The notes under the pieces are model-generated. The model was not told where the DNA came from and did not search any database. It was given only the letters and a program-made list of their open reading frames with translations. A stretch of 64,000 nucleotides of DNA from positions 2,542,001-2,606,000 of the forward strand of contig NZ_MVDG02000001.1 in assembly GCF_002008315.2 (NCBI RefSeq), in the 5' to 3' direction. A program made the position numbers and the translations under genes. The DNA is from Arthrobacter sp. KBS0703 (GTDB lineage Bacteria > Actinomycetota > Actinomycetes > Actinomycetales > Micrococcaceae). This document shows positions 54,535 to 64,000 of this stretch, piece after piece (the stretch's first letter is position 1; each line of letters starts with the position of its first letter).

Positions 54535-55727
54535 TTACAGCCGGGAGGGCTGGTCCGCACCGGCTTCGGCGTCTTCGTCCGTGCCGGCTTCTCCGGCGTC
54601 TTCCTTGCCGTCCTTCTTGACGGGCTTGGGCAATCCGCGGCGCCGGCGGGTCGGCCAGGTCAGAACCAGGGTCACGACGGCGGTGACCAGGACGAGTGCC
54701 GCGATGACGATGCCGGCGTCGATCCAGAACTGCCCCGGGAAGAGCCGGATCAGCGTGTCTTCCAGGGCAAACGTCCAGGAGCCGTTGGCGAAGAAGATGC
54801 GGTGGAATTCCGTGAAGAACTGCTGCCAGCCGAGCGCGGCCAGCGTGCCGAGGCCCAAGATGATGACCAGGGTGACGACGGAACCGGCGAACAGCCCGCG
54901 GCGGACGCCGCCTTGGGTGCGGCGGCGCAGGTAAATGACAGCCGCGATGCTGATGAGCGCCAGGAGTGCTCCGGCGCCGAAAGTCGAGAGGATCACGAGC
55001 TTGACGTCGGCCATGTGGCTAACTTCGCCGTCCTTGAACAGCTTGTCGCCGCTGCGGTTGACCAGTTCGCCCAAGTAGCGCGGGCCCGACCAGTTGCTCA
55101 GGTAGTCCACGGCGTAGGAACCGTAGGTCATGCGGTCGTCGGCGTTGAAGCCATAGCCATCGCCCGGGAAACCCGGCCGGTGGTACTCGACCCACAGGAA
55201 GAGCGGGCTGGTCACGGCGCGCACGGCCAGGACAAGGAGGATCACCGGGTAGAAGACTGCCAACAGGACCTGCAGGATCCGCGGCAGCACCGGCTTGGCG
55301 TTCGCTGCCTGTTCGCGTTCGGCGTTGCGTCGCTCCACGTCCTCGCGCGGCGGACGCATCTGGAGCGCGGAGGTGGGCAGGGGAGATGTGTATAAGAGAC
55401 AGGCGCCGCGGGCGGGGGACGGTGGACGCTGCGGCATCTGCTGGCCCAGCGGCGTCTCTTATACACATCTAGATGTGTATAAGAGACAGTGTCCGCAGCA
55501 GCCGCTACCGCCGCCTTGCGGTCCGCGCGGCTGCCGGGCTGGGCGGCGGAATCGCCGTCCTCAGAGGGGCGCTCCGTGCCTGCGGCGGTCTCCCGCGGTG
55601 CGGGTGCCGGCTTCATCCAGTCAAACGCAGGCGCATCGGAATCGCCGGCAGGATCAATGGCCGGCTCATTGGCCGGATCCAGCTGCGGATCGAGCCGTCT
55701 GGACGGGGTCGGAGTATTGTCGTTCAC
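54535..55727 (-). CDS. TIGR01906-family membrane protein, N-terminal part broken by adapters
   Basis: The clean C-terminal part (54535 to about 55383) has a membrane segment VLLAVFYPVILLVLAVRAVT, the family-typical loop PGFPGDGYGFNADDRMTYGS and YAVDYLSNWSGPRYLGELV, and three more membrane segments, ending in a charged acidic tail. It matches the TIGR01906 (DUF1461) integral membrane family of unknown function. Upstream, adapters at 55384-55402 and 55454-55489 isolate a 51-bp scrap. Beyond them a hydrophilic Pro/Ala-rich N-terminus (NDNTPTPSRRLDPQLDPANE onward) starts at GTG 55727. Joining the parts is inference; the total length cannot be stated from this assembly. Confidence 0.7.
55384..55402. 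other. Nextera mate-pair junction adapter, reverse single form (artefact)
   Basis: AGATGTGTATAAGAGACAG inside the TIGR01906 gene. Confidence 0.96.
55454..55489. other. Nextera mate-pair junction adapter, near-complete duplicate (artefact)
   Basis: 36 of the 38 adapter bases; the first two (CT) are lost at the left edge. Only 51 bp separate it from the previous copy. Confidence 0.96.
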
Positions 55728-55850
55728 TGCAGCTTCACTTCCGTAGGCGTCCGCGCTCCGGGTCGGGCCCAGGCAGCGCTGTGTATCTCCTGAAGAGCCT
55801 ACCGTCAGGCGCTCCGGCACCGCGAGATGCCACCCCGCGTCCCGCGGGAA

Positions 55851-56843
55851 TCACGCGGCTATTTCTCCGTAGCCGGCGTCTTGGGCGTCAAGGTCGCCCC
55901 TCGCCCCGGCCCGGTATGCCCTGCCGCCGCAGACGAGTATGTATAGCCAGAAGGCGACCAGCACGGCCCCGCCAATGCTGATCTTCCCCCACACCGGCAG
56001 GTCGCTGGGCGTAACGAAGCCCTCCACCAGTCCCGACACCAACAGCACCAGGACCAGTCCCAGGGCCACGGTAATCATGGAACGCCCCTCAGCGGCCACG
56101 GCGCGGGACCTGGTCCGCGGACCCGGCGACACCATCGCCCAGAAGATCCTCAGTCCCGCGGCACATGCCACGAAGACCGCCGTCAGTTCCATCAGTCCGT
56201 GCGGCAGGATGTAGCTGAAGAAGACGTCCGCCTTTCCCACCGCGGCGAAGATGCCGGCAGCCACTCCCACCCCCTGCGCATTGGAAAGCAGGATCATGGG
56301 GACCCAGAATCCGGTGATGCCCAGAGCCACCGCCTGCGCACTGATCCAGGCGTTGTTGGTCCACACAGCCCCTGCGAACGAGGCGGCCGGGTTCTCCGAG
56401 TAGTAGTCGATGAAGTCCTCCTCCACATACCGCCGGACCTCGTCCTCCGACGCAACGGCCCGCAGGGCCTCGGGGGACGTTCCGATCCACCAGGCATATG
56501 CGCAGCCGATGATGCAGAACACGATTCCGCAGGCAAGCGTCAGCCAGCGGATTCGGAACAAGGCGGCGGGCAGGGAGACGACGAAGAACTTCGCAAGGTC
56601 CGCCAGGAAATTCGACCGTGCGCCGGTGAATCGCGTGCGCGCCTGCGCAAGCGTGGCCGATAGCGACGCCGAGAGACCGCTTTCTGCGCCGGTGGACCGC
56701 AGCAGGGACAGGTGTGCGGAAGTCGCCTGGTAGAGGCGCAAGAGTTCGTCGGCGTCAGCGCCGCTGAGACGCCGCTTGTGCGCGAGGAAATGCAGTCTCG
56801 ACCACGTGTCCGAGTTGACGGCGGAGAAGGCATCCATGTCCAC
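55851..56843 (-). CDS. SpoIIM-family (stage II sporulation protein M-like) membrane protein
   Basis: 330 residues. A soluble helical N-terminal part (about 1-90) is followed by about five membrane segments, including WLTLACGIVFCIIGCAYAWW, SAQAVALGITGFWVPMILLS, SYILPHGLMELTAVFVACAA and VALGLVLVLLVSGLVEGFV. These match the SpoIIM/DUF95 family. Arthrobacter-type bacteria do not form endospores; non-sporulating actinobacteria usually carry it beside RDD, DUF58 and MoxR genes, as here with the RDD gene divergent. Start GTG 56843; ATG 56837 is equally possible. Confidence 0.87.
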   Translation of the reverse strand: MDMDAFSAVNSDTWSRLHFLAHKRRLSGADADELLRLYQATSAHLSLLRSTGAESGLSASLSATLAQARTRFTGARSNFLADLAKFFVVSLPAALFRIRWLTLACGIVFCIIGCAYAWWIGTSPEALRAVASEDEVRRYVEEDFIDYYSENPAASFAGAVWTNNAWISAQAVALGITGFWVPMILLSNAQGVGVAAGIFAAVGKADVFFSYILPHGLMELTAVFVACAAGLRIFWAMVSPGPRTRSRAVAAEGRSMITVALGLVLVLLVSGLVEGFVTPSDLPVWGKISIGGAVLVAFWLYILVCGGRAYRAGARGDLDAQDAGYGEIAA

Positions 56844-56913
56844 GCCACTACCCTAACCTGCCGCGAACTAGACTTTAGGCGACCGCTAGGCCGCACGAGG
56901 TAAGGGGCACGAA

Positions 56914-57735
56914 TTGAGTCCACTCATCACAGGCGAGGCAGTTGTCCTTGAACTGCGCCCGGCGTCCTTTGCGGCCCGCGCCATGGGGCTGCTGCTTGAC
57001 GTCCTGGCGCATACCGCATTGCTGGTGGGGATCCTGCTGGCAGTGGCCGCCGCGGGCGATGAATTGGACCAGGCTGCCGTGCAGGCGCTCATCCTGGTCA
57101 GCGTGGTGTTCTGTCTCGTCATTGTTCCTGCGGCCGTGGAAACTCTGACCCGGGGCCTTTCGCTCGGAAAGCTGGCCGCCGGGATGCGGATCGTGCGGGA
57201 CGACGGCGGGGCGATCCGCTTCCGCCACGCGGTCATCCGGGCATTGATTGGCTTCCTGGAGATCTACCTGACGTTCGGCGGAATCGCGATTGTCGTTGCC
57301 CTGTTCGATGACAGGTCGCGGCGGCTCGGCGACATTGTGGCCGGAACATATTCGCTGCGCCGACGCGTCCCGGTGGAGCCGCCGGTCGTGGCGGTCACCC
57401 CGCGGTATCTTCACGCCTGGGCGGCCGCGGCGGACATTGGCCGGATCCCGGATGCCCTGGGCCGCCGCGCGGCACAGTTCGTCCGGCAGGCACCACGGAT
57501 GTCTCCGCTGTCACGCAGCGGAATGGCAGCGTCCCTTGCATCGGAAGTGGCCGCCTTCGTGGCCCCGGCTCCGCCGTCCGGCACGACTCCCGACGATTAC
57601 CTTGCGGCGGTCCTTGCCGAGCGCCGCAGCCGCGAGCTCCGGCGCCTCGAGCAAGCCAGGAAACAGAGCGGCAGGATCGGCGAACGCCTCCACCGCCTCC
57701 CCTTCAGCGCCGGCCGGGACACCCCCGCGGGCTAA
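56914..57735 (+). CDS. RDD-family membrane protein
   Basis: 273 residues. The RDD domain occupies about residues 10-150: ASFAARAMGLLLDVLAHTAL, a second segment around 50-68, LSLGKLAAGMRIVRDDGGAI and FRHAVIRALIGFLEIYLTFG. A soluble basic C-terminal tail of 120 residues follows. The start TTG 56914 has AAGGGG upstream and was chosen because the domain begins at once; no ATG or GTG offers a better fit. It is divergent from the SpoIIM-like gene (70 bp apart), and its stop overlaps that of the L,D-transpeptidase (57732-57735). Some RDD proteins act as sodium transporters; that is not shown here. Confidence 0.86.
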   Translation: MSPLITGEAVVLELRPASFAARAMGLLLDVLAHTALLVGILLAVAAAGDELDQAAVQALILVSVVFCLVIVPAAVETLTRGLSLGKLAAGMRIVRDDGGAIRFRHAVIRALIGFLEIYLTFGGIAIVVALFDDRSRRLGDIVAGTYSLRRRVPVEPPVVAVTPRYLHAWAAAADIGRIPDALGRRAAQFVRQAPRMSPLSRSGMAASLASEVAAFVAPAPPSGTTPDDYLAAVLAERRSRELRRLEQARKQSGRIGERLHRLPFSAGRDTPAG

Positions 57736-58964
57736 CGTTTGGCGTACTGCGCCCAGGGGATGTTCCAGTCACCGTAGCCTTCGAGCGGCTCGACGGCCGC
57801 CGCGCCGGTGTTGAGGACCTGGACCACGTCCCCTGTCTTCATGTTGTTGAAGAACCACACGGCGTCCGCGGGCAGCAGCCCCACGCAGCCGTGCGACACG
57901 TTGGAGACCCCCACGTAGCTCCACGCAGACTCAAGGGCCTGGTGGACGTAGACACCGGACCACGTGAGCCTGTTGGCGTACTCCACGGTGAGCGGCGGGT
58001 AGTAGCCTTTGTCCCCCGGCTTGAGGCCGATGCTGCCGGCGTTGAACTTGGAACGCCGTTCCTGCTGCAGGATGACGGCGTAACCCGTGGGTGACCGCCA
58101 TTCGGGATTGCCCAGAGTGACGGGAGCAGTCTTGACGAGCTTGCCGTCGAAATAGACCTTCATGGTCTTGGTGATGTCGTCCACGACCGCCAGGCGCTGC
58201 GTGCCGACCTTGAACTGCACCTTGGCATTGAAGTTGCCGATCATCTTGTTGCCGAAGTCGACGCCGAAGAGCTTCATGTCCAGGCTGACCCGGCTGTTGG
58301 ACGCCCAGAACTTCTCTGGCCGGATGCGGGCGCGCTGGTCCGAGTACCAGTGCCAGGCCACGGGCTGCTTGGAGGAAACGGTGATCTTCACTGCCTTCTC
58401 CACGGCGGCCTTGTTGGCCACAGGTTCGCTGAAGACGATGTCGATGGGCTGCCCCGCCCCGACGGTGGAGCCGTTCTCCGGATAGACGGCGGCGTCCGCC
58501 TCGTTGGCGCTTTCAACCGTGTGGAAGGTCTGGCTCCTCTTGGTTTCCCGGCCCGCCTCATCCACGATCGTGAAACTGTAGCAGTAGGCCGTGTTGAAGA
58601 GCAGCGGGTCCAGGGTGGTCCACGTGCTGCCGTCGGCACTCACCGTGCCCTTGACCGGCGCTCCGCCCGAAGTGGGCGCCAGCACCACGTCCTTGACGAG
58701 TCCGTTTACGGCCTTCACCGATGGTGCCACCGCCGGGTTGACGCCCTTGGCGCCGTCCGTGGGCGTGACACCCAGTTCGACGGCCTTGACCACGGGGGCG
58801 GCCAGTCCGGGCTCATTGCGGACGGGCGTGGAAGCCTCGGATTCGGGCGCGGGGTTTGCCCAGCCCGGCGCGGTGGCGACACCGATTCCTCCTGCGGCAA
58901 CCGCAGCGCAGAGCGCCACGACGGCGAGGATCTTGCCGATCTTCCGCGTGTTCTTATCCGTCAT
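57732..58964 (-). CDS. L,D-transpeptidase with Ig-like domains
   Basis: 410 residues. Forms 3-3 cross-links in peptidoglycan outside the cell. A signal/anchor segment (IGKILAVVALCAAVAAGGIG, about 7-26) is followed by two Ig-like domains (about 50-270) and the YkuD catalytic domain with YGVSNVSHGCVGLLPADAVW-type motif (SHGCVGL, catalytic Cys). The layout matches the actinobacterial LdtMt group. ATG 58964 with GGAG upstream was chosen because the signal sequence begins directly; the longer frame to 59093 is not needed. It converges with the RDD gene. Confidence 0.92.
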   Translation of the reverse strand: MTDKNTRKIGKILAVVALCAAVAAGGIGVATAPGWANPAPESEASTPVRNEPGLAAPVVKAVELGVTPTDGAKGVNPAVAPSVKAVNGLVKDVVLAPTSGGAPVKGTVSADGSTWTTLDPLLFNTAYCYSFTIVDEAGRETKRSQTFHTVESANEADAAVYPENGSTVGAGQPIDIVFSEPVANKAAVEKAVKITVSSKQPVAWHWYSDQRARIRPEKFWASNSRVSLDMKLFGVDFGNKMIGNFNAKVQFKVGTQRLAVVDDITKTMKVYFDGKLVKTAPVTLGNPEWRSPTGYAVILQQERRSKFNAGSIGLKPGDKGYYPPLTVEYANRLTWSGVYVHQALESAWSYVGVSNVSHGCVGLLPADAVWFFNNMKTGDVVQVLNTGAAAVEPLEGYGDWNIPWAQYAKR

Positions 58965-59064
58965 GACAGATTCTCCATGTCCCCCGCCGGGCCGCCCGTC
59001 GGCGTCCGTCCGTGTGCCCAGCAGTAACGCTGACCAGTCAATTTTATCGCACGGCAGGGCAACA

Positions 59065-59089
59065 CCCCGCCCGGGCCATGCGGGCGGGG
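59065..59089 (-). terminator. Hairpin after ahcY
   Basis: Perfect 9-bp arms CCCCGCCCG and CGGGCGGGG around a 7-base loop, 47 bp after ahcY in its reading direction. GC-rich, with TGTTG rather than a T-tract following. Confidence 0.5.
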
Positions 59090-59135
59090 GCATGGCACAC
59101 CCGGCGCCGCCCTCCGGGGCGTCCGGTGCCAGCGC

Positions 59136-60623
<1,488 letters not shown>

Positions 60624-60675
60624 GGGAATCCTTTGCTGTATCCGGCGTCGTGGCTTCTGCGGTGCGGGCGGGAGT

Positions 60676-60912
60676 TTAGGCGGTGGGTGCGGCCGTCGCG
60701 GGGCCGTCGTGCTGGTCCGAACGGGCAGCGTTGGCCGCGGCGACGAGTTCGGGGGGAAGGAGCAGGGGAATGCCGTCTTCAATGGCGTAGCGCATCGGTT
60801 CGCCATTGTCTGCCGGGGCGGTTGAGACGAGCTCCTCGCCTTCCTGGGTCAGGGCCGATCCGGTGACCGGGCACCGCAGGACGGACAACAGTTCAGGACT
60901 GATCTTTGGCAT
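60676..60912 (-). CDS. Trm112-family protein
   Basis: 78 residues: [20 protein letters not shown], then [20 protein letters not shown]. Trm112 proteins are small partners that stabilise methyltransferases. Only one cysteine is visible (LRCPVTG), so the zinc site of the eukaryotic protein is not conserved, as is common in bacteria. ATG 60912. It lies between DUF3499 and ahcY on the same strand. Confidence 0.88.
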   Translation of the reverse strand: MPKISPELLSVLRCPVTGSALTQEGEELVSTAPADNGEPMRYAIEDGIPLLLPPELVAAANAARSDQHDGPATAAPTA

Positions 60913-60987
60913 GATGGTTGCTCCCTGCTGGGCGCGGCGCGCTGTGGCTGACGGATTTGCAGCTCCCAGCCTACCGCCAGTTCGGCG

Positions 60988-61390
60988 TCAGGACGGTTCG
61001 CGCAGGACACGCAGATGGCCCCGGCGGGCACCCTCCGTGCTGGCGGGCGCCTCGAGCGCTGAATGCGTGCCGCGCTGCCCTTGCGCAGGGGCTGTCCTGT
61101 CTCTTATACACATCTGGCCGGGAGGCCGCCTCGCGCACGGCGTCGGCCAGCGCCAGCAAGTCATCCGGGCCGGGCTGTGGCCGCTGCGACGGCATCGCTA
61201 GGCGCAGGACTTCCCAGCCCCGCGGCACGGTCAGGGAGCCGGCATGCTGCTCGCAGAGATCGTAACAATGCGGCTCCGCGTAGGTGGCCAGCGGTCCGAG
61301 GACCGCCGTGGAATCTGCGTAGACGTACGTCAAAGTTGCCACCGCGGACTGGCGGCAGGCTGACCTGGAACATTGACGGATAGCACCCAC
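60988..61390 (-). CDS. DUF3499 family protein, frameshifted by an adapter
   Basis: Starts GTG 61390 with ACRQSAVATLTYVYADSTAV, then AEPHCYDLCEQHAGSLTVPR and GWEVLRL. Cysteine pairs suggest a small zinc-ribbon-like protein. The family is conserved in actinobacteria next to ahcY and whiB and has no known role. The 19-base adapter at 61097-61115 shifts the frame. After it, the frame giving EGARRGHLRVLREPS with stop at 60988 looks like the genuine family C-terminus, so that end is used. The uncorrected frame would run to 60971. Confidence 0.8.
61097..61115. other. Nextera mate-pair junction adapter, single form (artefact)
   Basis: Exact forward 19-mer inside the DUF3499 gene; causes a frameshift. 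Confidence 0.96.
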
Positions 61391-61511
61391 GACATCACAG
61401 ACTACTCCGGGTGGGGATCGTTTTCCGACATTGACGGCGGCCCGCGCCGCGCCGGTGCCGCTCGGCGCGGATTATGTCGCGCAAATCATCCGCCGGGTTT
61501 AGAGTCTGTAT

Positions 61512-62024
61512 ATGCAGTCATCGCACCATGATTCGGGTTTTACGGTCCGGTTGGCTGACCCCGACGCTCCCCTAAACGCCACCGGCTCTGTTCCCGCGCG
61601 AAGCTTTGTGCAGCGCCGGCGCAACCGGCACGGACGCGGGCTCCGCGGCGAACTGATGCTGCCCACGCTGCCCGCTTACCGGACGCGCTCGGACCGGTTC
61701 GACGAATTCGTCATGGACTCCGCCCAGCGCCTCCACGACATCTGGGGCAAGCCGCTCGACGGCGTGCGGTTCGCCGTCGAGGAGATCCCGCCGAACCTGG
61801 AGCAGCTCGTGGCCGACAGATCGCCGGCCCCCCTTGGCTCCTACACGCCCGCCACCGAGGACGAGGGACCCGTCATTACGCTGTTCCGCAGGGTGGTTGA
61901 ACAGGCGTGCCCGGTCCCGGAAGAACTTCAGGACCTCGTGCACGACGTTGTGGTCGAACACACTGCTGAAATGCTCGGCGTGGCGCCGGAGACCCTGGAC
62001 CCTGTTTACCGCCGCCGCTACTGA
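61512..62024 (+). CDS. Metallopeptidase-family (zincin-like) protein with a degenerate active site
   Basis: 170 residues resembling the bacterial metallopeptidase family found beside DUF3499 in actinobacteria. A basic N-terminal stretch (RRRNRHGRGLRGELMLPTLP) is followed by the core FDEFVMDSAQRLHDIWGKPL and VRFAVEEIPPNLEQL. Where active relatives have HExxH, this protein has LVHDVVVEHTAEMLGVAPET, with no HExxH. It is either inactive or uses another arrangement of His and Glu. ATG 61512 is 121 bp from the divergent DUF3499 gene. The stop codon lies in the loop of a hairpin at 62000-62043. Confidence 0.8.
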   Translation: MQSSHHDSGFTVRLADPDAPLNATGSVPARSFVQRRRNRHGRGLRGELMLPTLPAYRTRSDRFDEFVMDSAQRLHDIWGKPLDGVRFAVEEIPPNLEQLVADRSPAPLGSYTPATEDEGPVITLFRRVVEQACPVPEELQDLVHDVVVEHTAEMLGVAPETLDPVYRRRY

Positions 62025-62043
62025 TTCGCGGCGGTAAACAGGG
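62000..62043. terminator. Convergent hairpin over the metallopeptidase stop codon
   Basis: Perfect 16-bp arms (62000-62015 and 62028-62043); the stop TGA (62022-62024) is in the 12-base loop. It lies 41 bp from the end of the convergent DUF5719 gene, so it may serve both directions. No long T-tract. Confidence 0.6.
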
Positions 62044-62083
62044 CCTGGCCGCAGTCCGGCAGGGCCTGCACCGCACACCGGAC

Positions 62084-63766
62084 CTACTGGCCCAGCGTCA
62101 CCTTCACTTTTTCCTGCCCCTCGGCGCCGGGAGCGATGGCGACCGTGGAGACGTCGTTGCGGCCCTCCCGCTCAAGGAGGACCGTGCCGTAGGCCGCGCC
62201 GCCGGAGGCGGACACCACGTAGGCGACGACCGGTGACTTTCCGATTTCGGCCGGCACCTTCAGGGACGTCGTGGTGCCCCCGGCGATGTTCGCGCTGGCG
62301 GCGGGACGGAGCTTGCCGTCGGCAGTGATGGGGGTGTAGGAAATGGTGGCCCGGTCATCCAGCGCCCCGAATACGAGCAGCCGCTCGCCGTCCTGCGGAA
62401 CCGGCACAACATGCTGGCTGCCGAGCTGGGCCGTTGACGGCGCCCAACCAAAATCCGAACTTTGGCTGGCCTTCAGGCCCCGGTTCACGCGGGCGCCGGC
62501 CACGATGGTCACATCCGACGTCGCCGACACGGTGTACTGGCCGGCCGGAACGCCGGCCAGTGGAACCTCCGTCACCGTCCCGGCCTTGGCGGTAACGACG
62601 CCACCGCCGGGCAGCGCCTTCTGCCCGGCGCTCCCGAAGAGCTTGACCTCCACCACGGCATCAATGGGCCCCGGAACGGTGATCTGGAGGGAAGGTGCGG
62701 CGTCGAGGTAGCCTGGCGCGGCGGTGAGCGCTGCCAGCCCGTCCGGGTCCTGGATGTCGATTCCCGTCATGACCTGGCGGGCCGCCGGCGCGGTCCCGGG
62801 GGCAATGAAATCGACCCCTCCCGGCGTCAGACCCCGCAGCACGCTCTGCTGGATGAATGCGCTGACCGGTCCGCCCGTGCTGCGGGCGTGGACGCTTAAC
62901 CGCTCTTCACCGGGGGCCAGGCCTGCCAGCACAATGGAGCGGGTGGATTTCGGAGCAACCAGCAGCCCCCTGCTGCCGGGGGCCTTGATCTGGCCGCTCT
63001 TGCCAAAAAGCTCCAGGCTGACCGTGGCTGGCGTGGTGGAGGCGTTGGTCATGTTCAGGACACTGCTGCGGCCCACTGCCGTATTGGCCCCCGTAAGCCA
63101 GAGGTCGTTCGACGGCGCCTGGCACGCAGCGGCGGCTGACCCTTGCAGGTCCCCGTCCGTAGCCGTGTAGTTCATGACGGCGGCTGCGGACGGCTGCCGG
63201 TTGCCCAGCGCGTCGGCACTCAGGACGCTGACGTCCTCCACGCTCCGCTGGGCGACGATGCCGGCGAGCTGGCCGGACGCGCCCGCCGGAGCTGTCGCAC
63301 TGCCGGGAACGTCAGCAATGCGCAGCAGTTCCGAGCCGCCCAGTGCGGACAGCCTACTTCCGGGCAGCGAACCGCCGGCCGCGCTGACGACGGCCGCCGA
63401 GACGGAACTCCGGGCCGTGGCCGATACCGGACTGAACTGCGGGTCCGTCCCCACCGGCGTTCCTTCGAGCAGCTTCGCCGGGCCGGGGCACACATCCTGG
63501 CTGCTGCCCGCAGGAACGGAAGCCAGCGGGATCTCGAGCCGGCGGTCACTGGCGGGCTGCGGAGCGAGGGAGGCAGCTGAGACCAGGCCGCCCCCGGCCG
63601 CCAGAATCGCTACCGCCGACAGCAGGCCGGTAACCATGCCGCGGCGTGCGGGGCGCCTGCCCTTTTTTGCAGGTTTCGCCCGTTCTTCGCTGCGGACGCC
63701 GACTCCTTCGGAGGGTGCCGGTGAAGACGCTGCCGGTGTTCCGGCGTCGTTCTCTTCCTTATGCAT
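62084..63766 (-). CDS. DUF5719 family exported protein
   Basis: 560 residues. A basic cytoplasmic start (KPAKKGRRPARR) and one membrane segment (MVTGLLSAVAILAAGGGLVSAA, about 44-65) precede a long extracytoplasmic part rich in Ala, Ser, Thr and Gly. It contains repeated beta-sandwich-like stretches such as ATVSLELFGKSGQIKAPGSR and DAVVEVKLFGSAGQKALPGG, two related copies about 150 residues apart. This matches DUF5719, encoded next to a large membrane glycosyltransferase in actinobacteria. Role unknown; probably envelope-related. ATG 63766 overlaps the end of the upstream gene by 8 bases. Confidence 0.87.
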   Translation of the reverse strand: MHKEENDAGTPAASSPAPSEGVGVRSEERAKPAKKGRRPARRGMVTGLLSAVAILAAGGGLVSAASLAPQPASDRRLEIPLASVPAGSSQDVCPGPAKLLEGTPVGTDPQFSPVSATARSSVSAAVVSAAGGSLPGSRLSALGGSELLRIADVPGSATAPAGASGQLAGIVAQRSVEDVSVLSADALGNRQPSAAAVMNYTATDGDLQGSAAAACQAPSNDLWLTGANTAVGRSSVLNMTNASTTPATVSLELFGKSGQIKAPGSRGLLVAPKSTRSIVLAGLAPGEERLSVHARSTGGPVSAFIQQSVLRGLTPGGVDFIAPGTAPAARQVMTGIDIQDPDGLAALTAAPGYLDAAPSLQITVPGPIDAVVEVKLFGSAGQKALPGGGVVTAKAGTVTEVPLAGVPAGQYTVSATSDVTIVAGARVNRGLKASQSSDFGWAPSTAQLGSQHVVPVPQDGERLLVFGALDDRATISYTPITADGKLRPAASANIAGGTTTSLKVPAEIGKSPVVAYVVSASGGAAYGTVLLEREGRNDVSTVAIAPGAEGQEKVKVTLGQ

Positions 63767-64000
63767 TCTGGTATTCCTTACGCAGGGAGCCTTCGTCCCT
63801 GGACAGGCCGGTATTGGGGCGCCGTGCCGGCATGGGCAGCGCCAGGAGGACTGTCAGGCCGATCACCGCCGCCTGGATGATTCCCGTCCACGGCGCCCAC
63901 GGGCTCTCGTAGCGGACGGTGACCTGCCCCGCCTGCGTAGGCAGCGTGAATGCCTGGGACCAGCCCGAGGTGGTGGAGGTGAGCCTGCGGCCGTCGTGCC
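63759..64000 (-). CDS. C-terminal end of a large membrane protein, probably a family 2 glycosyltransferase
   Basis: The frame is open to the window edge; about 79 residues plus stop are visible. A soluble stretch TSGWSQAFTLPTQAGQVTVR leads into one membrane segment (WTGIIQAAVIGLTVLLALPM) and a short cytoplasmic tail ending SLRKEYQNA. The last codons overlap the DUF5719 start (ATG 63766, stop TAA 63761-63759). In related actinobacteria the gene here encodes a very large membrane glycosyltransferase; too little is visible to prove that. Confidence 0.6.
   Translation of the reverse strand, partial: HDGRRLTSTTSGWSQAFTLPTQAGQVTVRYESPWAPWTGIIQAAVIGLTVLLALPMPARRPNTGLSRDEGSLRKEYQNA

Noticed and set aside
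55851..56843. Sporulation gene cluster
   Set aside because: SpoIIM-like proteins are common in non-sporulating actinobacteria; no other sporulation gene is present.

Overview
The window is high-GC actinobacterial chromosome. The gene content and protein sequences look like the Arthrobacter/Pseudarthrobacter group of Micrococcaceae (frequent GTG starts, a DUF348/G5 Rpf, an NnaR-type HemD-wHTH regulator, SCO4848, DUF3499, DUF5719). That taxonomic call is inference from content, not from a search.

Layout. 1-2.9 kb: 3' part of an assimilatory nitrate reductase and its FAD/[2Fe-2S] electron-transfer subunit. 2.9-8.6 kb: a membrane protein, a flavoprotein disulfide-reductase-like dehydrogenase, purine nucleoside phosphorylase, an Rrf2 regulator and a phosphohexomutase. 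8.5-16.4 kb: nitrite reductase (nirD divergent from nirB), the siroheme methyltransferase, the NnaR-like regulator, a third NirB-like flavoprotein, deoC and a small membrane protein. With the first block this forms a nitrate/nitrite assimilation locus: nitrate to nitrite (nas), nitrite to ammonium (nir), siroheme supply (cobA) and control (nnaR plus a GlnR-like box before nirB). 16.4-26.8 kb: a YdjM-like protein, mfd, an NmrA/DUF2867 protein, DUF2505, SCO4848, nhaA, sufU and sufS. 26.8-32.7 kb: a structured non-coding stretch and two overlapping ATPase-LuxR (LAL) regulators. 32.9-44.7 kb: pth, rplY, prs, glmU, tRNA-Gln, tetR, an ABC-F protein, ispE, rsmA, rpf and tatD. 44.9-54.5 kb: moxR-DUF58-transglutaminase, a semialdehyde dehydrogenase, rsmI and a protein mannosyltransferase. 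54.5-64 kb: two membrane proteins, an RDD protein, an L,D-transpeptidase, ahcY, Trm112, DUF3499, a metallopeptidase-like protein, DUF5719 and the end of a large membrane glycosyltransferase-type protein. Much of 17-54 kb follows the gene neighbourhood known from Mycobacterium tuberculosis Rv1002c-Rv1020, rearranged.

The most important caution concerns assembly quality. Thirteen complete or partial copies of the Nextera mate-pair junction adapter (19-mer CTGTCTCTTATACACATCT and/or its reverse complement) are embedded in the sequence at 6862, 7202, 15384, 37261, 47212, 47398, 49407, 49994, 53482, 53565, 55384, 55454 and 61097. They break or frameshift the phosphohexomutase, DUF58, transglutaminase, mannosyltransferase, TIGR01906 and DUF3499 genes, and they sit inside deoC. 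They are laboratory sequence, not transposons or biological palindromes, and bases next to them are probably missing or out of order.

I did not find a CRISPR array, prophage, insertion sequence or defence system. The best native unexplained signals are a 283-bp inverted-repeat-bounded non-coding element (38046-38328), a hairpin-rich stretch ending in a terminator (26881-27100), three 15-bp direct repeats in the rplY leader, and short tandem repeats that duplicate the stop-codon region of two unrelated genes.
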